From Posidonia oceanica (taxonomy: Eukaryota; Streptophyta; Magnoliopsida; Alismatales; Posidoniaceae): a stretch of DNA of 64,000 nt. Where the stretch lies: positions 122,483,001 to 122,547,000 of the forward strand of contig JAZBRS010000029.1 of assembly GCA_037176725.1 (NCBI GenBank), in the 5' to 3' direction. A program made the translations under genes and the position numbers. Positions 32,205 to 44,800 of the stretch are shown piece by piece (the stretch's first letter is position 1; each line of letters begins with the position of its first letter). The notes below the pieces were generated by a model. The model did not search any database. It was given only the letters and a program-made list of their open reading frames with translations, and was not told the origin of the DNA.

Positions 32205-34949
32205 ATGAAGGCCTATCGACAAAATCAAGAGCGCATCAATATGACATCTACCTCAACCTCTACTTCCATGGCACAACCAAGCATGGGCCCAAATGGGTTC
32301 TTATTCAGAGCTTCAACTTCACAGGCAGAAGAGCCGGAAACTCCCAACTTTTCACAAGAAGTTGAAGGGGAGAGAGAAATAAGCCACTCCCGACTATGGA
32401 GTATCTCGCTTGAACGCACGCTTCTTAGGGCAATTGCCCACATATTGCCGCCTACATCGATTGCTTCTTATCTGTCTAAGGAAGCAGCTAATGAGATCCA
32501 TCAACTCCTGGCACGACACCATCCCTCACTTAGGAGCCCACAAATTCCATGCACCCACCAACCTTCTTTCCTAAAGCCTCACCAAAACCCATTAACCACG
32601 CCCACTCACACATACACCATACCACCAAACTCCACTATAAACTTCCCTACCCAAAGTCCATTCGCACAACACCAAGCAACACCAACCTATCCTTCCATAC
32701 ATCAAACCATGCCATCACACACAACCAACTACCAACCACAATACCCTGGAACATCATACCAACCACAATATCCCGAGACATCACACGCAACCAACAATCA
32801 CCAACCACAATATCCCAAAACATCATATTCACCACAACCTCCCGCTAACATTCAATCATACTACACTCTACATCAATCCTTACCCTTCTCTCCACCATAC
32901 AACCCTCTACCACCACCATTCCACCAAACACACGGGCACCTAAGCCAGGGGCAACAAGCCATGCCGGGACAGGATATTAAAAGAATGATCTCTGAGGGGC
33001 TAACAGAGGCTGGGGTTACAAATAAAGCACCAATAGGGTTTGACACATCCAAATTCCCTCATTTTGTTCTTCCACTTGGATTCAAAATGCCAAAAATGAG
33101 GAAATACAGTGGAACAGAAGATCTGAGAGGCCATCTAGCCACATTTGCTATGGATGCTCTACCCTATCAATATGACAATGGGCTTACTATCTATCTCTTC
33201 TTCAAGAGTTTGGAAGGAGAAGCACTAGGCTGGTTCAACATGCTCATAGTATATGATCTCAGTGACTTCAAGATGGTCCAAGAAAAATTTCTACTCCAAT
33301 ATGGCCATCGCATCCAGCACGAGCCTACAATGAGTGACCTCCTCGCTGAAAGAATGAAACCTGATGAGGAGTTCGCTACTTTTGCAAGTAGATGGAGAGA
33401 CATGGCTGCAAGGTCCAAATGCTACATTCCTAAAAGCCAAGCAGTTGAGGTCATTTCCTGAAATACTACATGAGCACTCAAAACGGGGCTATTGATTAGT
33501 GACCTCCAAACGTACCCTCAACTGTATGTGCATGCTGCAAGAGTCCTCCGTCACAAAGAAGAGTTACCATTCTTAGAGCCTGAGGGAAGGAGCAAGAAGA
33601 AGACCACTGGTTATACACTTGAAGGGACCACCGGTGGCATGGCCCAGGTCTCAATTCAGTAGAGGCAGAAAGGGAGGAACCCCCAATACCAGTCTAAGCA
33701 ATCATTTTTGGCCCAAGGGCAACTGACCTGGTATCAGCCAAGGCAGTATCAACCAACACAGTACCAGGGACAGTTAGTGCAGCCGGTACAGCAACAACAA
33801 CAGCAGCCTCCTGATTACCCGGTACATGCCCAACAAGGATGGACAAACAATGCACACCAGGGGCAACAACAGGGGCAGATGAACTACCATAACGACACTC
33901 CACCACGAAACTACAAAGGCCCTCAGAAGCAAAATTATCTTCCGTTTCCTGAACCAATCCCCGATACATTCAGGATGTTGGTTGAAAGTGGAGATTTGCA
34001 ACTCCTAGAGCCCAGTCCAAGTCCTCCCAATGCTAATACATCTAAGCACTACCTTGATCACCAAAATAATGGGCATACCCTTGAGGAATGCTTCACTGTC
34101 AAAGATAAAATACATAATCTTAATGACAAGGATGAAATCATGTGGTCCGAGCTTAAAGCTAGACTAAAAGCAACTCAAGGGGACCAGCAAATAATGCAAA
34201 TACATCAAGAGCCCTTGTTCAACCATCGAGTGGCTCACGCAAATGCAGAGATCATCCTATCAGCTGCTTGGTCTGAGTTTGCAACAATCCAACATATACA
34301 AGCAGACTGGGAACTCACTCCTCCAGACCACGGCCAGGAAGGACCACCATCTGAACCAAACGATAAAGAGCTGCCAAATTCTCATGTGCTCCAGAACTTA
34401 ATAGAAGAAGACTAGTCGTCCATTTATGATGAGTACACTGACACTGACAGGTGCGATGAGAAGGTAGTGAACTCTCAGATATTCCAGGACATAATTCAAG
34501 AAAACCAGTTGCCCATTTATGATGAGTATGCTGACTTAGACTGGTACAACCTGGAAGCTATACTCAACTCGCCTCTCCAAGCAGTACAAGCAAGAGTTGA
34601 TCCTCCTCCCAAACCGCCTGATCCTACCAGAGGGTACATTAGGGACAGGCATGAACACAATAGTCAAGGAGAGGTCAATGCAGAGCCTTATAGAAACATC
34701 ATTGGTTACATTCTGAGAAGCTCCAATGCAAAGAGCGAAGCCACCAGGGGCATAATACAAGAAACAGGTCAGGATGAGTCCGACTCTGACCCTCTGAAAG
34801 CATGGACTGGGCACAAACCAAAAGAAAGACAAGAATATGCACCACAAGCACCTGACTACTCCATGCTAGGGGCAGACCTCCACGGTCACCCCTCAGGTAA
34901 ACCCCCTCACCTAGGGAGGGAGGTGCGAAATTCCACTAAACCCGACTGA
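32205..34949 (+). pseudogene. gag: Degenerate gag of element 5, four in-frame stops
   Basis: A single frame runs 915 codons from an ATG but is broken by TGA at 33459, TGA at 33471, TAG at 33660 and TAG at 34413. The N terminus is Pro/Gln/His/Thr-rich. The gag core follows (about residues 280-420: FPHFVLPLGFKMPKMRKYSG, EALGWFNML, FLLQYGHRI). A Gln-rich stretch comes next, then a zinc-knuckle relic (HYLDHQNNGHTLEEC) in which the first Cys is Tyr. Near the end an IYDEY(A/T)D motif is duplicated. It would have been the RNA-binding coat protein. No protease motif follows. TGA at a likely CGA codon and Cys-to-Tyr fit C-to-T and G-to-A decay of methylated DNA. Confidence 0.75.
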
Positions 34950-35444
34950 GGACAGTGGTTAATTCAATTAAAACGTGTAAATAAGACCTTTTTTTCCATA
35001 CTTTTGTTTCCTTCATTTTGTTCTTTATTTATCTCTAATGTTAAGTTAGATCATAAGTAATAAAATAAATAATAAAAATGACTGATGAGTGTGGGTTACA
35101 CCTGACAACTTAAAGCATTAAGCAACATTGCCAAAATATTATCTAAGGTTTCCTAAGCAGAGACCGTGACACCCAGGGAAGGTCCAACTACTGGTTGTGA
35201 CAACTTAAAGGCATCTTTAGATCCGTGGGAGTTACATACAATACACCCTTAATGGGCATGCCAAAATCCAGAAAGGAACCATAGACTGAATCTTAGCCAA
35301 GGAAAGAAAGTTGTATCCCAAGCAGAAAAGAAGCTGAATAACTAGGGTAACCTCAACCTTGTCCTGTCTGCACATACACTTGCACGGGGAGGTAAGAGAA
35401 AGGCTAGCTCAGAGCAGAGGCTAATGGTATGAGCTGTTCGCCAA

Positions 35445-35640
35445 ATAAAGCACCCAGAAAAGAAGGCAGCAAAGAAGCTGTCCAAATAAAGAGAGGAAAG
35501 AAGGCAGCAAAGAAGCTGTCCAAGTGAAAAAAAAAGCAATAAAAAGACTATCCAAAAATAGAATAAAAGAGGCCAGCAAAGAGCTGTCCAAAGAGTGAAA
35601 AGAAGGCAGCAAAGAAAGCTATCCATAAATCAAGAAAAGA
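35445..35640 (+). repeat. Tandem GGCAGCAAAGAAGCTGTCCA units
   Basis: About four or five imperfect copies, 45-60 bp apart, are built on AAGAAGGCAGCAAAGAAGCT followed by GTCCAAA. They lie in the element 5 untranslated region. Confidence 0.75.
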
Positions 35641-35934
35641 AAAAAACCTAGAAAATTAAAAAGTGCAAAACAAGCAAACAGAACTCAAACCCGAGCCAAA
35701 GTTGAGAGCTTGCTGTACTTCAAACCCCCTCCACCTATCCCACTCACAAGCAAGGGACAGGGAACCCTAAAAGTTCAAGGACTGAGTAAATAAAGGAGAC
35801 AACAATCAAACTAAGGCTAGTATAAGGTCCTAAGTTCTCAACAGGCCAAGCATGTTAGAAGGGAAAGTTCTCTCACCCTAGATAATATGAGGCAATACTG
35901 CAGAAGCTGTAAGTAGAAGGTTGTGATCGCACTC

Positions 35935-36112
35935 ATCAATCCAAAAACTACCAAAAAAATCAGAAATTCCCAAAATACCCAAAATCAGAAAATCCCAAAA
36001 CACCAAAAAATTAGAAAACCCAAAATACCAAAAAATCAGAAAATCAAAAAACACCAAAAAATTAGAAAATCTCAAAATTCAAGAAAAATTAGAAAATCCA
36101 AGAAAACCAACT
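35935..36112 (+). repeat. A-rich tandem repeat, AAAATCAGAAAATCC-type
   Basis: Units of about 25-30 bp combine CCAAAAAATTAGAAAA and CCCAAAATACC. It is almost free of G. Low-complexity filler in element 5. Confidence 0.75.
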
Positions 36113-39100
36113 AAAAAAAAGTACCATCCACCCTATATACAAGTGAAAACTTAGTAAGTAGGGGAAACTAGAATTAGTTTGGCCGGTGATGCAAAAATCA
36201 ATTCACCTCGGATTTGGAGATAACGTCCTACTCAAGCATGTCTCACGGCTTGGGTGCATTTTCTCAACAAAGACATTGCTTCGGCAATAATCTTTAGAGC
36301 ATCTATGGATGACTCACAATCAGTATCTACTGGGCTCTGATTTTCCATCTCTCAGCTGAGGCCAAGACTAATTCCCTCCACCTAGTTCTCAAGTAGTGTT
36401 GATTAAGTGATTACTTTATCTTCTATACAAGTATAACTAAGTCAATCGCCCTAGGAACTGGGAAAGGTTCACCTGTGATTACTAACATCTTTTGTTAAGT
36501 ATGCAGGTATAAAGCTTACAACATAAACAATGAACTCACGCCTAAGGGCTCATATAGTATGCAAAGGCACACCCACTTTGACTAAAAGGCAAACCCCAAT
36601 TTGGCAAAGGAAGGGTTCACTCCCTCACCTAGTTCTTTAATCATAGAACTCCTTTATTTGCCAAATCGAGTTGTGGGACGACAGTCCTTTCCCAAGAGTA
36701 TTGGTTACACTCGAGGACGGAAAATACTTGACCACAACAAATTGCATTCATTCATTTTGCATATATCCATTTGGTTTGGGACCAACCGTACCCCACCAGC
36801 CTAACCTAGCATATGGACCATTCATTGCATCGTATGTTGCATTTGCATTTGTCTGCTTGAATCATGCATCCATGCATTTTCTCATATCATTGGAAGTGGA
36901 GCACGGACAGAGCCAAATGACCTTCAAGAGTGTTAGAAACCCTTAGGACATGTGATTCTGCTAGAGCCAACTTAGTTCCTACCAATCCTTCTATCAATTC
37001 CAATCCGAGTAAAATCTCAAACATGATGCCATAAGAGTGTAGACACCCCATTTTGGTTTGCCAATTTGGTGGTTCTCTTTGAAACCCATATTGACCTCCA
37101 AACCACTCTTGAAAAACCCTAGATAAACTCTAGGTTTGCACTCCCAAAAACCCTAGAAAAACTCTAGGTAAATCCCTCCTAAAATCCTAGAAAATTCTAG
37201 GTTAGCATCTCTTGAAACCTAGGTCAGCAATTAAACCCTAGGTTAGCATAGGACACTCCCATGCAAGCCCAAACCCAAGCCATTATCCTTTTGTCTCTCC
37301 TCATTATCCTTTTCTCTCTCCTCATTATCCTCTCTCTCTTTTCCCTTCTTTTCTTGCACCCTGGTGGGCCCAGCCCACTCTGGCTCATCCTCACTTCTTC
37401 CCCCTGCTTCCTTCTATTTTATTTCTATTTTTATTTTATTTTATTTCATTTTATTTGATCTTTAATTTCCTCTTCCCCTCTCTTTCCTCCTTTCTTCTTT
37501 CTTTCTTTCTTTCCTATCTTCCCATTTCCTTTTTTCTCCCCTTTTATTCCTCACCCAACAACAAAGCCCATTTCCTCACTTCTTCTCCTTTCTGTCTTCA
37601 ATTTTATTCTTATTTTTATTTTATTTTATTCCATCTTATTGGATTTCTAATTCTCTTTTCTCTTTCTCTCTTTCCTTCTTTCTTTCTTTCCTTCTTTCTT
37701 TCTTTTCTTTTTACCCAGCCCACCAGGCCCTTCCATTTTCTTTTTCTTTTTTTCTCCACCCGGGCCCAACCTGTTTCTGCCCCCGCCCCTCCTCTTCCCT
37801 TTTTTCTTTTCTCGCGCGTAGGCCCGGTCCATGACCTTCCTCCTTCTCCTGCAGCATCTCCTCTACACTCACGACCTTAGCCCCTCTCAGCAGCAACACC
37901 CCCGACCCAGAGCAACTCCTCTTCTTCCTCGGCCCGGCCAGCCCACGACCCAAGCCCTCATCGCCTTCTCCTCCTTCCCTCGTTGTTCAAAACTCTGGTC
38001 AACACGCATCCTCAACACTCACAGCCGCTCCCTCCGCCACGCACTCTTTCTCTTGCCTCCACTCCACCACGCGGCGATCGCAGCCTCACAACCATGCCCT
38101 TCGCCGACCTGCCCCTCTCACTGCCAGCCCTACCAATTGCTAGAATCCCTGCCAATTCCCAAGCAAACCCATGCCCCCTGCCAGCCTCAATCGAGTGCTC
38201 TCCTTCAAACAAAACCAGTCCGTCTTCTTCCTCCACCATTCACCACACCTGTGCAAGCAAAAAACCAGAGAGAGCAAGCCTGTGCAAGAGAGAAATCCGG
38301 AGCTTTCCGCCATTAGCAAACCTGCAACTCCCAAGCTTACCCACACCCGCACACAGCATCCACAATCCCTCCAAACTCTCCCAATCCACTCACCACACTT
38401 CCACCTTCTTCACCCAATCCCTCGATTACTCCCACACGCCCCACAGACCATTTCCCCCACTGTAAACACCTTCGCACCACCTCTGTCCAGATACAACCTA
38501 AGACTCCACCTCACTCCACAGCACCCAGAACCCTAATCCAACCCCTCTATTGCACTCACCACGCCTCCACCAACCCAAACCATCGCCCTGAGAGAGTCGG
38601 AGAGCCACCCACACCGAAGAGCAATAATCTACAGTAGCTCCACCCAAAAATACCAACCTAAGCTCTAAGCATCGCAGCTTGCTTCTGAGCATCCCAGAGG
38701 CTTCCTCGCAGCACCTGGAGTTGACTTCGATTGCCGCGCGATGCTTCGGCTCCATCCAGCTCCGTAGCAACCTCCGCCGGCGACAGCAACCCAACCGGAC
38801 GTCATCAGCACGCTCCGGCTCGCTTCGAAGGTAACTGCACTCCTACCTCAACTCCATGCATGCTCTTCTTGCTTATTAGCTACTTAGGCTTAGGATTAAA
38901 GGCCTAGAGACCTAGGTTCCCTCCGCCGTCTTCATTGTCTTCTCCGGCGACGGCTCGCCTCCAGAAACTACATTTCGCCGCGATGCAGCAGCTCCTGTCC
39001 TCTGGATCAGCCTGTAGCATTCTTCGGATGTCCAGCATCTCGTCCGAGCCTCGCCAAGCCTCGCCGAGCCTCCTACGCCGCTTCCGGTGCCTCCTCAGCT

Positions 39101-39599
39101 CGTAGCTCCTCTGATCTGCCCAGTCTGACGTCAGTGGCACATCTCAGACAGCACCGCACCTAGGTGTGGCTCCCCTAACCTCCAGGACCCTCCTCTCTTG
39201 TTTCTAGGCCCTTCTCCCGGGCCGTGGAATCTCTGGATTGCCGCAGCGACCTCACGTCGGCCTTCCTGCCCTTCCGGAGTTGGTCCCGCCACTGTGCAAG
39301 GCCGCTTGGCCCATGAGCATCGCTGGGACCTCCCTCCGGTCTCTCCTCCTCTCCTCTTTCTCTCCGTGGCTTCACTGCATCGTTCTAGCGCCAGTCGTGG
39401 CCTCTGTCTGCCTTCTTCTCCAGCTCCGGTGGTCTGCAACTTCACTTCAGCAAAGTAGCAGCGTCATCACCGCACCTGCAACCGCCCTCCCTCCCGCCTA
39501 CACAGCCTCGCCGGATCGTCCTTAGGTCTTCCCCGTCGTCGTCGAAGGTAGACCGTGCCTCCAACTCGTAGCCAGTTCGCGCGAGGAAGAAGCAACTAT

Positions 39600-41110
39600 G
39601 CATTTAATTTTCTATTTTTTAAAAATTCATATGGTTTGATGCATGCATTACTGTAAAGTGCTTAGGTTTTAAATATTTGCATGCAGGTCCTTCGTATAGT
39701 TTTTAAATGCATCTGAATGTTAGTTTAAATGCATGCATTTCATTTTAGCCCTCAGAGTTGTTTAAATTGCATTTCAGTCCTACATTTGATTTGAAAATCA
39801 TTTAATGTGCATTTAAATCTTATTGCATTACATTTAAATCTTCTGTTTTGTTAAAATTGCAAGTGAGTCCATCTGCAGTTCATGCATTTCATTTAAATGT
39901 AAATTTTACCATATTGCATTGCATCTGTTATTCTGCATTATGTTTTATTTGCACATAGGTCCTCTACCTGTTTAAGATTGCATTTAATCTGCATTTTTAC
40001 CATATTATATTGCATTTTAAATCATGCATTTTATTCTATTTGCATATGAGTCCTCTACATGTTATCAGAATCATTTAAATTGCATATTTGCCATATTGCA
40101 TTGCATTTTTTATCCTCTGTTTTGTTTTTATTGCATTTTAGTCCTGAGCATGTATTAACATCATTTAAATGCCATGTTTACCTTATTTCATTGCATTAAA
40201 AAAATTTGAAAAATACTTTCATTGCATCTAGGTCTTGTCAATTGCAAATCATGCATTTAATCTGCTATTTTGTCATATATTGCATTGCATAAAAAACCCT
40301 AAAAATGTTCTATTTGCATGTAAGTCCTCTATTGGTTTGCATTTTCATTTAATCAGCATTCAAACTATATTGCATTGCTAAAAACCCAAAAAACATGTTT
40401 ATTTGCATATCAATCCATCTGCATGGTTTAAAAATCATTTAAATGCATTTAAAAACCATATTGCATTGCATTAAACATCTGCATGTTTGCAAAATTGCAT
40501 TTAAGTCCATCTATTGTGAAGCAGTAGTCTTTTTGAACTTGTTTGCATTGCATAAAACCCCTGCAACTTATTTTATTTGCACATTGGTCCAAGCACAGCA
40601 TGCATGTCTTCTGTTTTTTGCATTTTTTCATTTCAATTGCATCCAGAGCTTTTTAATAATTGCACCTAAGTCCTTGCATCAAATGATTTCATTTAAATGG
40701 CATTTTTAACTATATTGCATTGCATTAAAGCCCGCTGATTTTCAGAAATTGCATGTCAGCCCTTGCTTTTAGTTTTTGCATGCTTGCTTTCCATGCATTG
40801 CACTTAAGTCCCATATGTTTTTAAAATTGCATTTAGGTCCTTTCTTGCATTTTTGCATGCATATCTTGCTGTTAGCATTGCATTCAGCCCATGCATCATT
40901 GCATTAGCATTCTTGCATGCATTAGCCTAGTTTTGCACACCCCTAGGAGCATTTTGCACATAGGCCCTTGTAGTTTCCTAAACTGCACTTAGGTCCTTGC
41001 ATTGCATTTTTGCATGCATAGCATCCCCATATCATTGCACATGGTTCCATGCATCCATTAGGACATTGCTAGCCTTCTAGCATGTAAGCCACCCATGCAT
41101 TGCACGCATT
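39600..41110 (+). repeat. Degenerate TTGCATTTAAGTCC repeats in element 3 LTR
   Basis: Dozens of imperfect units combine TTGCATTGCAT and AGTCCT with spacings of about 30-60 bp. The same texture occurs in the LTRs of element 2 (about 45000-45800 and 58400-59200) and element 1 (16390-17430, reversed). It looks like an ancient array that has drifted. Confidence 0.7.
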
Positions 41111-41164
41111 TAGGGGCTAGTTGCACTTAGACCCCTGCCTATCCCCTCTGAAGCACTACATAGC

Positions 41165-41660
41165 ATTCATTGCACCTGCATTTGCATCGTTTTGCGTGTA
41201 TACATCAGTTTTACATTGCATTTGCATCGTTTTGCGTGCATGCATCTGTTTTGCATCGCATTTGCATCATTTTGCGTGCCCGCCTTGTTTTCTCTTGCAT
41301 TCCGCATCGTTTTGAGTGCCGCTTTGTTTTATTTGCATATCGCTTGCATTTTTGCATCGTTTTGCCTGCCTGCCTTGTTTTCTCTTGCATTCCGCATCGT
41401 TTTGCATGCCGCTTTGTTTTATTTGCATATCGCTTGTATTTTTGCATCGTTTTGCGTACCCACCTTGTTTTCCTTTGCATTTCGCCTCGTTTTGCGTGCC
41501 TGCATGCATTCTTGCTTGCATTTGCACCATTTTGTGCGCCCGCTTGCATTTTCTCCTGCATTGCACCATTTTTTGCACCCGTCTTGGTTTTCCCTTGCAT
41601 GTCACTTGCATTGCATTGCTTTCACCGCTGTTTTGTTTTATCGCCTACATTTGCATTAGA
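41165..41660 (+). repeat. TTTTGCGTGC minisatellite of element 3 LTR
   Basis: Units contain TTGCATCGTTTTGCGTGCC. All three forward frames stay open for more than 100 codons because the unit lacks stops, which argues against coding. It is homologous in position to the arrays in the other LTRs. Confidence 0.8.
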
Positions 41661-41894
41661 GCAATGATGCTTACTGCCTAGGAGTTCTCACGGACCAGGC
41701 TTCGCCCAGATCGGAACACTAGCAGCGTTGCTGAGCACATAGCTTGCACGTTTAATTCCCTGCACGCATCTTAGCACTTAGAGCACGCATTAGAGCATGC
41801 ATTCAGACATTCATTGCATTTAGGCATTAGGCAAGCATTTCCTTGCATTTGCGAGCAAGATTGCCTTAGAAAGATCGATTCCTGGACGTATCGG

Positions 41895-41899
41895 GGTGC
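41895..41899 (+). repeat. Target-site duplication, left copy (GGTGC)
   Basis: The five bases immediately before element 2 are GGTGC, repeated immediately after it at 61129-61133. A 5-bp duplication is the size expected for a Ty3/gypsy integrase. Confidence 0.85.
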
Positions 41900-44800
41900 T
41901 GTTGACACCCCATTTTGACAGGCTGAATCAACGGATCTATCGGGCGGCTAGGAAAAGACCTAAAACCACACCCAAAACTTCAACCTAAAACCACACCCAA
42001 AACTTCAACCTAAAACCACCCAAAACTTCAACCTAAAACCATCCAAAACTTTAGCCTAAAACCATCCAAATCTAGACCCAAACCCACACCTTTCTCTCCT
42101 GCTTTCCCCTCAAAACAAGCCCAAACTCAACCTAGGATTACCTCCCTTTCCCGAACCTGAAAACTAACAAAAATCAATAGGAAAACTCACCCCTGATGAC
42201 TTAGCAAACCCACCAAAAAGCCTGTAAAATTTCAAACCAGAACCACTCCCAAAAACCCTAGGAAACTTAGGCAAAACTACCCTTTTTCTACACCTCAAAA
42301 CCCCTCCAAAACTTCCTCAAAACCAAACCAAAACTCCGGGACCAGAACTAGAAACCCTAGACCCCACACCCGCCAATTTTCACCCCTTTCCGAGACTCCT
42401 AAGACCCCCTTTTGCTTGAATTATCGTTTTCTCTCTCCGGGATTATCGTTTTCTCTCTCCTGATTATCGTCTCTCTTTTCATCCCCTTCTCGCCCTTTCT
42501 CCGGCTTGGCTGTGGGCCCTCTTTGTACTCCTATCCCTTCTCTATCTTTTTCCTATTTTTATTTTATTTTTAGCCTTTTCCCTGAATTTTAAAAATCTTT
42601 TCCCTCAAACCTATCTCTTTCCCCTTTTATTTTCCTTTTTCCCCTTTCTTCTTCTTTTCCTCTTCCTTCTTCTCTCTTTTGCAAAAAACCATAAAAATCC
42701 TTAAAAATCTGTAAAACCCCAAAACATAAAAGAAACAAATCAGAATTCCAAGAAAAGCAACTAAAAAACATTAAACAAATGATTAAAAACTCAAACTTAA
42801 CTAAATCAAGCTAAAAAGAAAACCAAGCATGCAAACTAAAAAATGCAAAACAAACTAAAAGAAAATACTGTAAAATCAAGTAAAAAACTGAAATAAAGTC
42901 AGAACCTACCAAGAATAAAAACCCCACTAAAAGAATTAAAAAACAAACCCTAAAGAGAAGAATTAAAAATCAAACAATAAAACAAGTAATTAAAGGAGGT
43001 AAAAGACTTAACCTAATAAACATAAGAAAGAAACAGCATAAGAACTTAATTAAAAAAGGAAAAAGAAAATACAGTTAAAAGACTTAAAACACTTAATCAA
43101 ACCAGAAAAATCCAACTAAAAAACATCAAGAAGAATTAACAAATAAAAATCAAAAACATAGTTCAAAAGACTTAAGGAAGAAAAACATAAAAGACTAGAA
43201 ATAAAAAGCCCAAAACCCACTCTAATTAATATAAAAATAAATCCTAAAAATCCTAATTAACATCCTAAAATACTTAACAAGAAAACACAATTTTAAAAAC
43301 AATTTAAAAAGATTTAACCAACACCTAATCAAGTGGAAAACAAATTAAAAACAAAATAAAACCCTAAAACCTTAATCAAGCCTAAAACACACTAATTAAC
43401 CTAAAAACAGTCATTAAAAAATCCAATTAAACACCTAACCTACAACCCAATTCATCCAATATTTTTGTTTATTTTTATCTTATTTTTTTTCTATTTTATT
43501 TCCCTCCCTCTTTCCATCTTTCTTTCTTTCTTCCTTTTATCTTTTCTTTTCTTCCTTACTGGGCTCATCAGCCCGTTTTCCCTTTCTTTTCTTTTTTTTC
43601 AAAATGCCAGCCCGGCCCGCAGCTACAGCACCTTCTTCCTCCTTCCCTCCTCCTGCCAGCAGCTACAGTGATCGCTGGCCTGCCATTCTGCCCGATCTGC
43701 CACCTTCTGCTCGAGCCGGACTCGCGTGCGCCGAAGCGTCGTCCGTGCTCCTGCCATCACCTCTCCGCGGCATTCAATGGTCTCAGACCTGCAAAGCTAA
43801 GAGAGGAGTGGTCAGTTTTCATAGCAGAAAGGAGGGGAATTCAGGCCTAAAAACAGGAGGAGAAGAGAGGAGAAAACGAGAGAGAGTTGATCCCAGAAGA
43901 GGACGAAGCTTTCCAGAGCGATTCCCAGCGAGAGAGAGCGGTTCTTCCCCAGAAATCCACCAGAAGAAACCGGACTTCCGCCTCTCCCTTCAACAGCAAA
44001 CCAGAGCCCGAAACTCCTCCAGAACAACCGAGAATTCGTTCCCCAATCTCGCCCAAGCCTCCTGCAATTCCTCCCTTCCTTCCCACAGAGAAACAGCCCA
44101 GCTTTTCGCCTGAATCCACCTGAAACCCAACCAGAACCCATCTCGAATCCTTTCTGAAATTCCCAGCACCCCAGTCCATCACATCCTCTCAAACTCCGCC
44201 CCATTACTCACCAAGACACCACCTTCCACAAGCATCCGACCTTCAGCCTTCTCCCCCACCACAGACGAAACGCCCCACTACAAACACTTTACCTCGCTAC
44301 TGCCCAGAAATCAACCCAATCCTCAAACTTCACTCACAGTCTCCACAGACCTAACCTAACCCTCCAAACACCATCACCGAACCTCCAGCTACCCACCGGC
44401 CGCCTCCGTTCGATCCAGAGGGCGACAACCAGCTCCCCCGACCTCAGGCGACACCTGTGGCACCCAAAAATCCAACTTTCTCCTCTGGGCCGCAGAACTT
44501 CGCTCCGAGCATCCAGGAAGAACCGGAGGACTCCACGGAGCAGTTCTGGGCGATCGCGAGCCGCTGACGACTCCCGCACACTCCGGACGACCGCCGCCGG
44601 CATCTGCAGAGCCCACCGACGTCGGGAGCACGTTCCAGATGCGGGAGAAGGTATTTTCTCCCCCCTTCAGCTCTCTCTCCTTCCTCTTCTGCTTTTCAGC
44701 CGCTCAGAAGCAAGTTTCCAGACCTCCAGTGCCGCCCGCGACTCGCCGACCTTCCTGTCTTCTCCGGCGCCGGCAGCTCTTCCTCCGGACACTCCGACCA

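Larger units (their letters stand above)
29282..37037 (+). mobile_element. Element 5: diverged gag-only LTR retrotransposon, 3' end interrupted
   Basis: A plus-strand LTR start, TATA box, PBS-like site, leader and gag pseudogene appear in that order, followed by 2 kb of A-rich untranslated sequence. No protease, RT or integrase is recognisable. No second LTR is found before the LTR of element 3 begins, so element 3 probably inserted into element 5, whose remainder lies outside the window. The gag has four in-frame stops, so this is among the oldest insertions here. Confidence 0.6.
34950..37037 (+). other. 3' untranslated region of element 5
   Basis: A-rich sequence with no coding frame. It holds two tandem arrays (listed separately) and mixed sequence to the junction with the next LTR. 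The five bases before that LTR are AAGAG, a possible target duplication whose partner lies outside the window. Confidence 0.5.
37038..41899 (+). mobile_element. 5' LTR of element 3, first part (4862 bp)
   Basis: It begins TGTAGACACCCCATTTTGGT. The order is: AAACCCTAG-rich start, pyrimidine-rich tracts (37290-37790), a GC-rich island (37800-39590), a long degenerate TTGCATTTAAGTCC region, a TTTTGCGTGC array, and the block CGGAACACTAGCAGCGTTGC (about 41680-41740). It is cut at GGGGTGC, inside a motif whose other half resumes at 61129. Rejoined length is about 5.2 kb. Open frames in the GC-rich island are not credible genes. Confidence 0.8.

Noticed and set aside
37038..37060. LTR start at 37038 as the 3' LTR of element 5
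   Set aside because: Sequence after the terminus does not match the 29282 LTR, and it connects with the element 3 PBS and gag once element 2 is removed.
43604..44113. 169-codon ORF in the element 2 LTR, repeated at 56999-57508
   Set aside because: Duplication is explained by the LTR pair; composition-driven, with no motif and competing frames.
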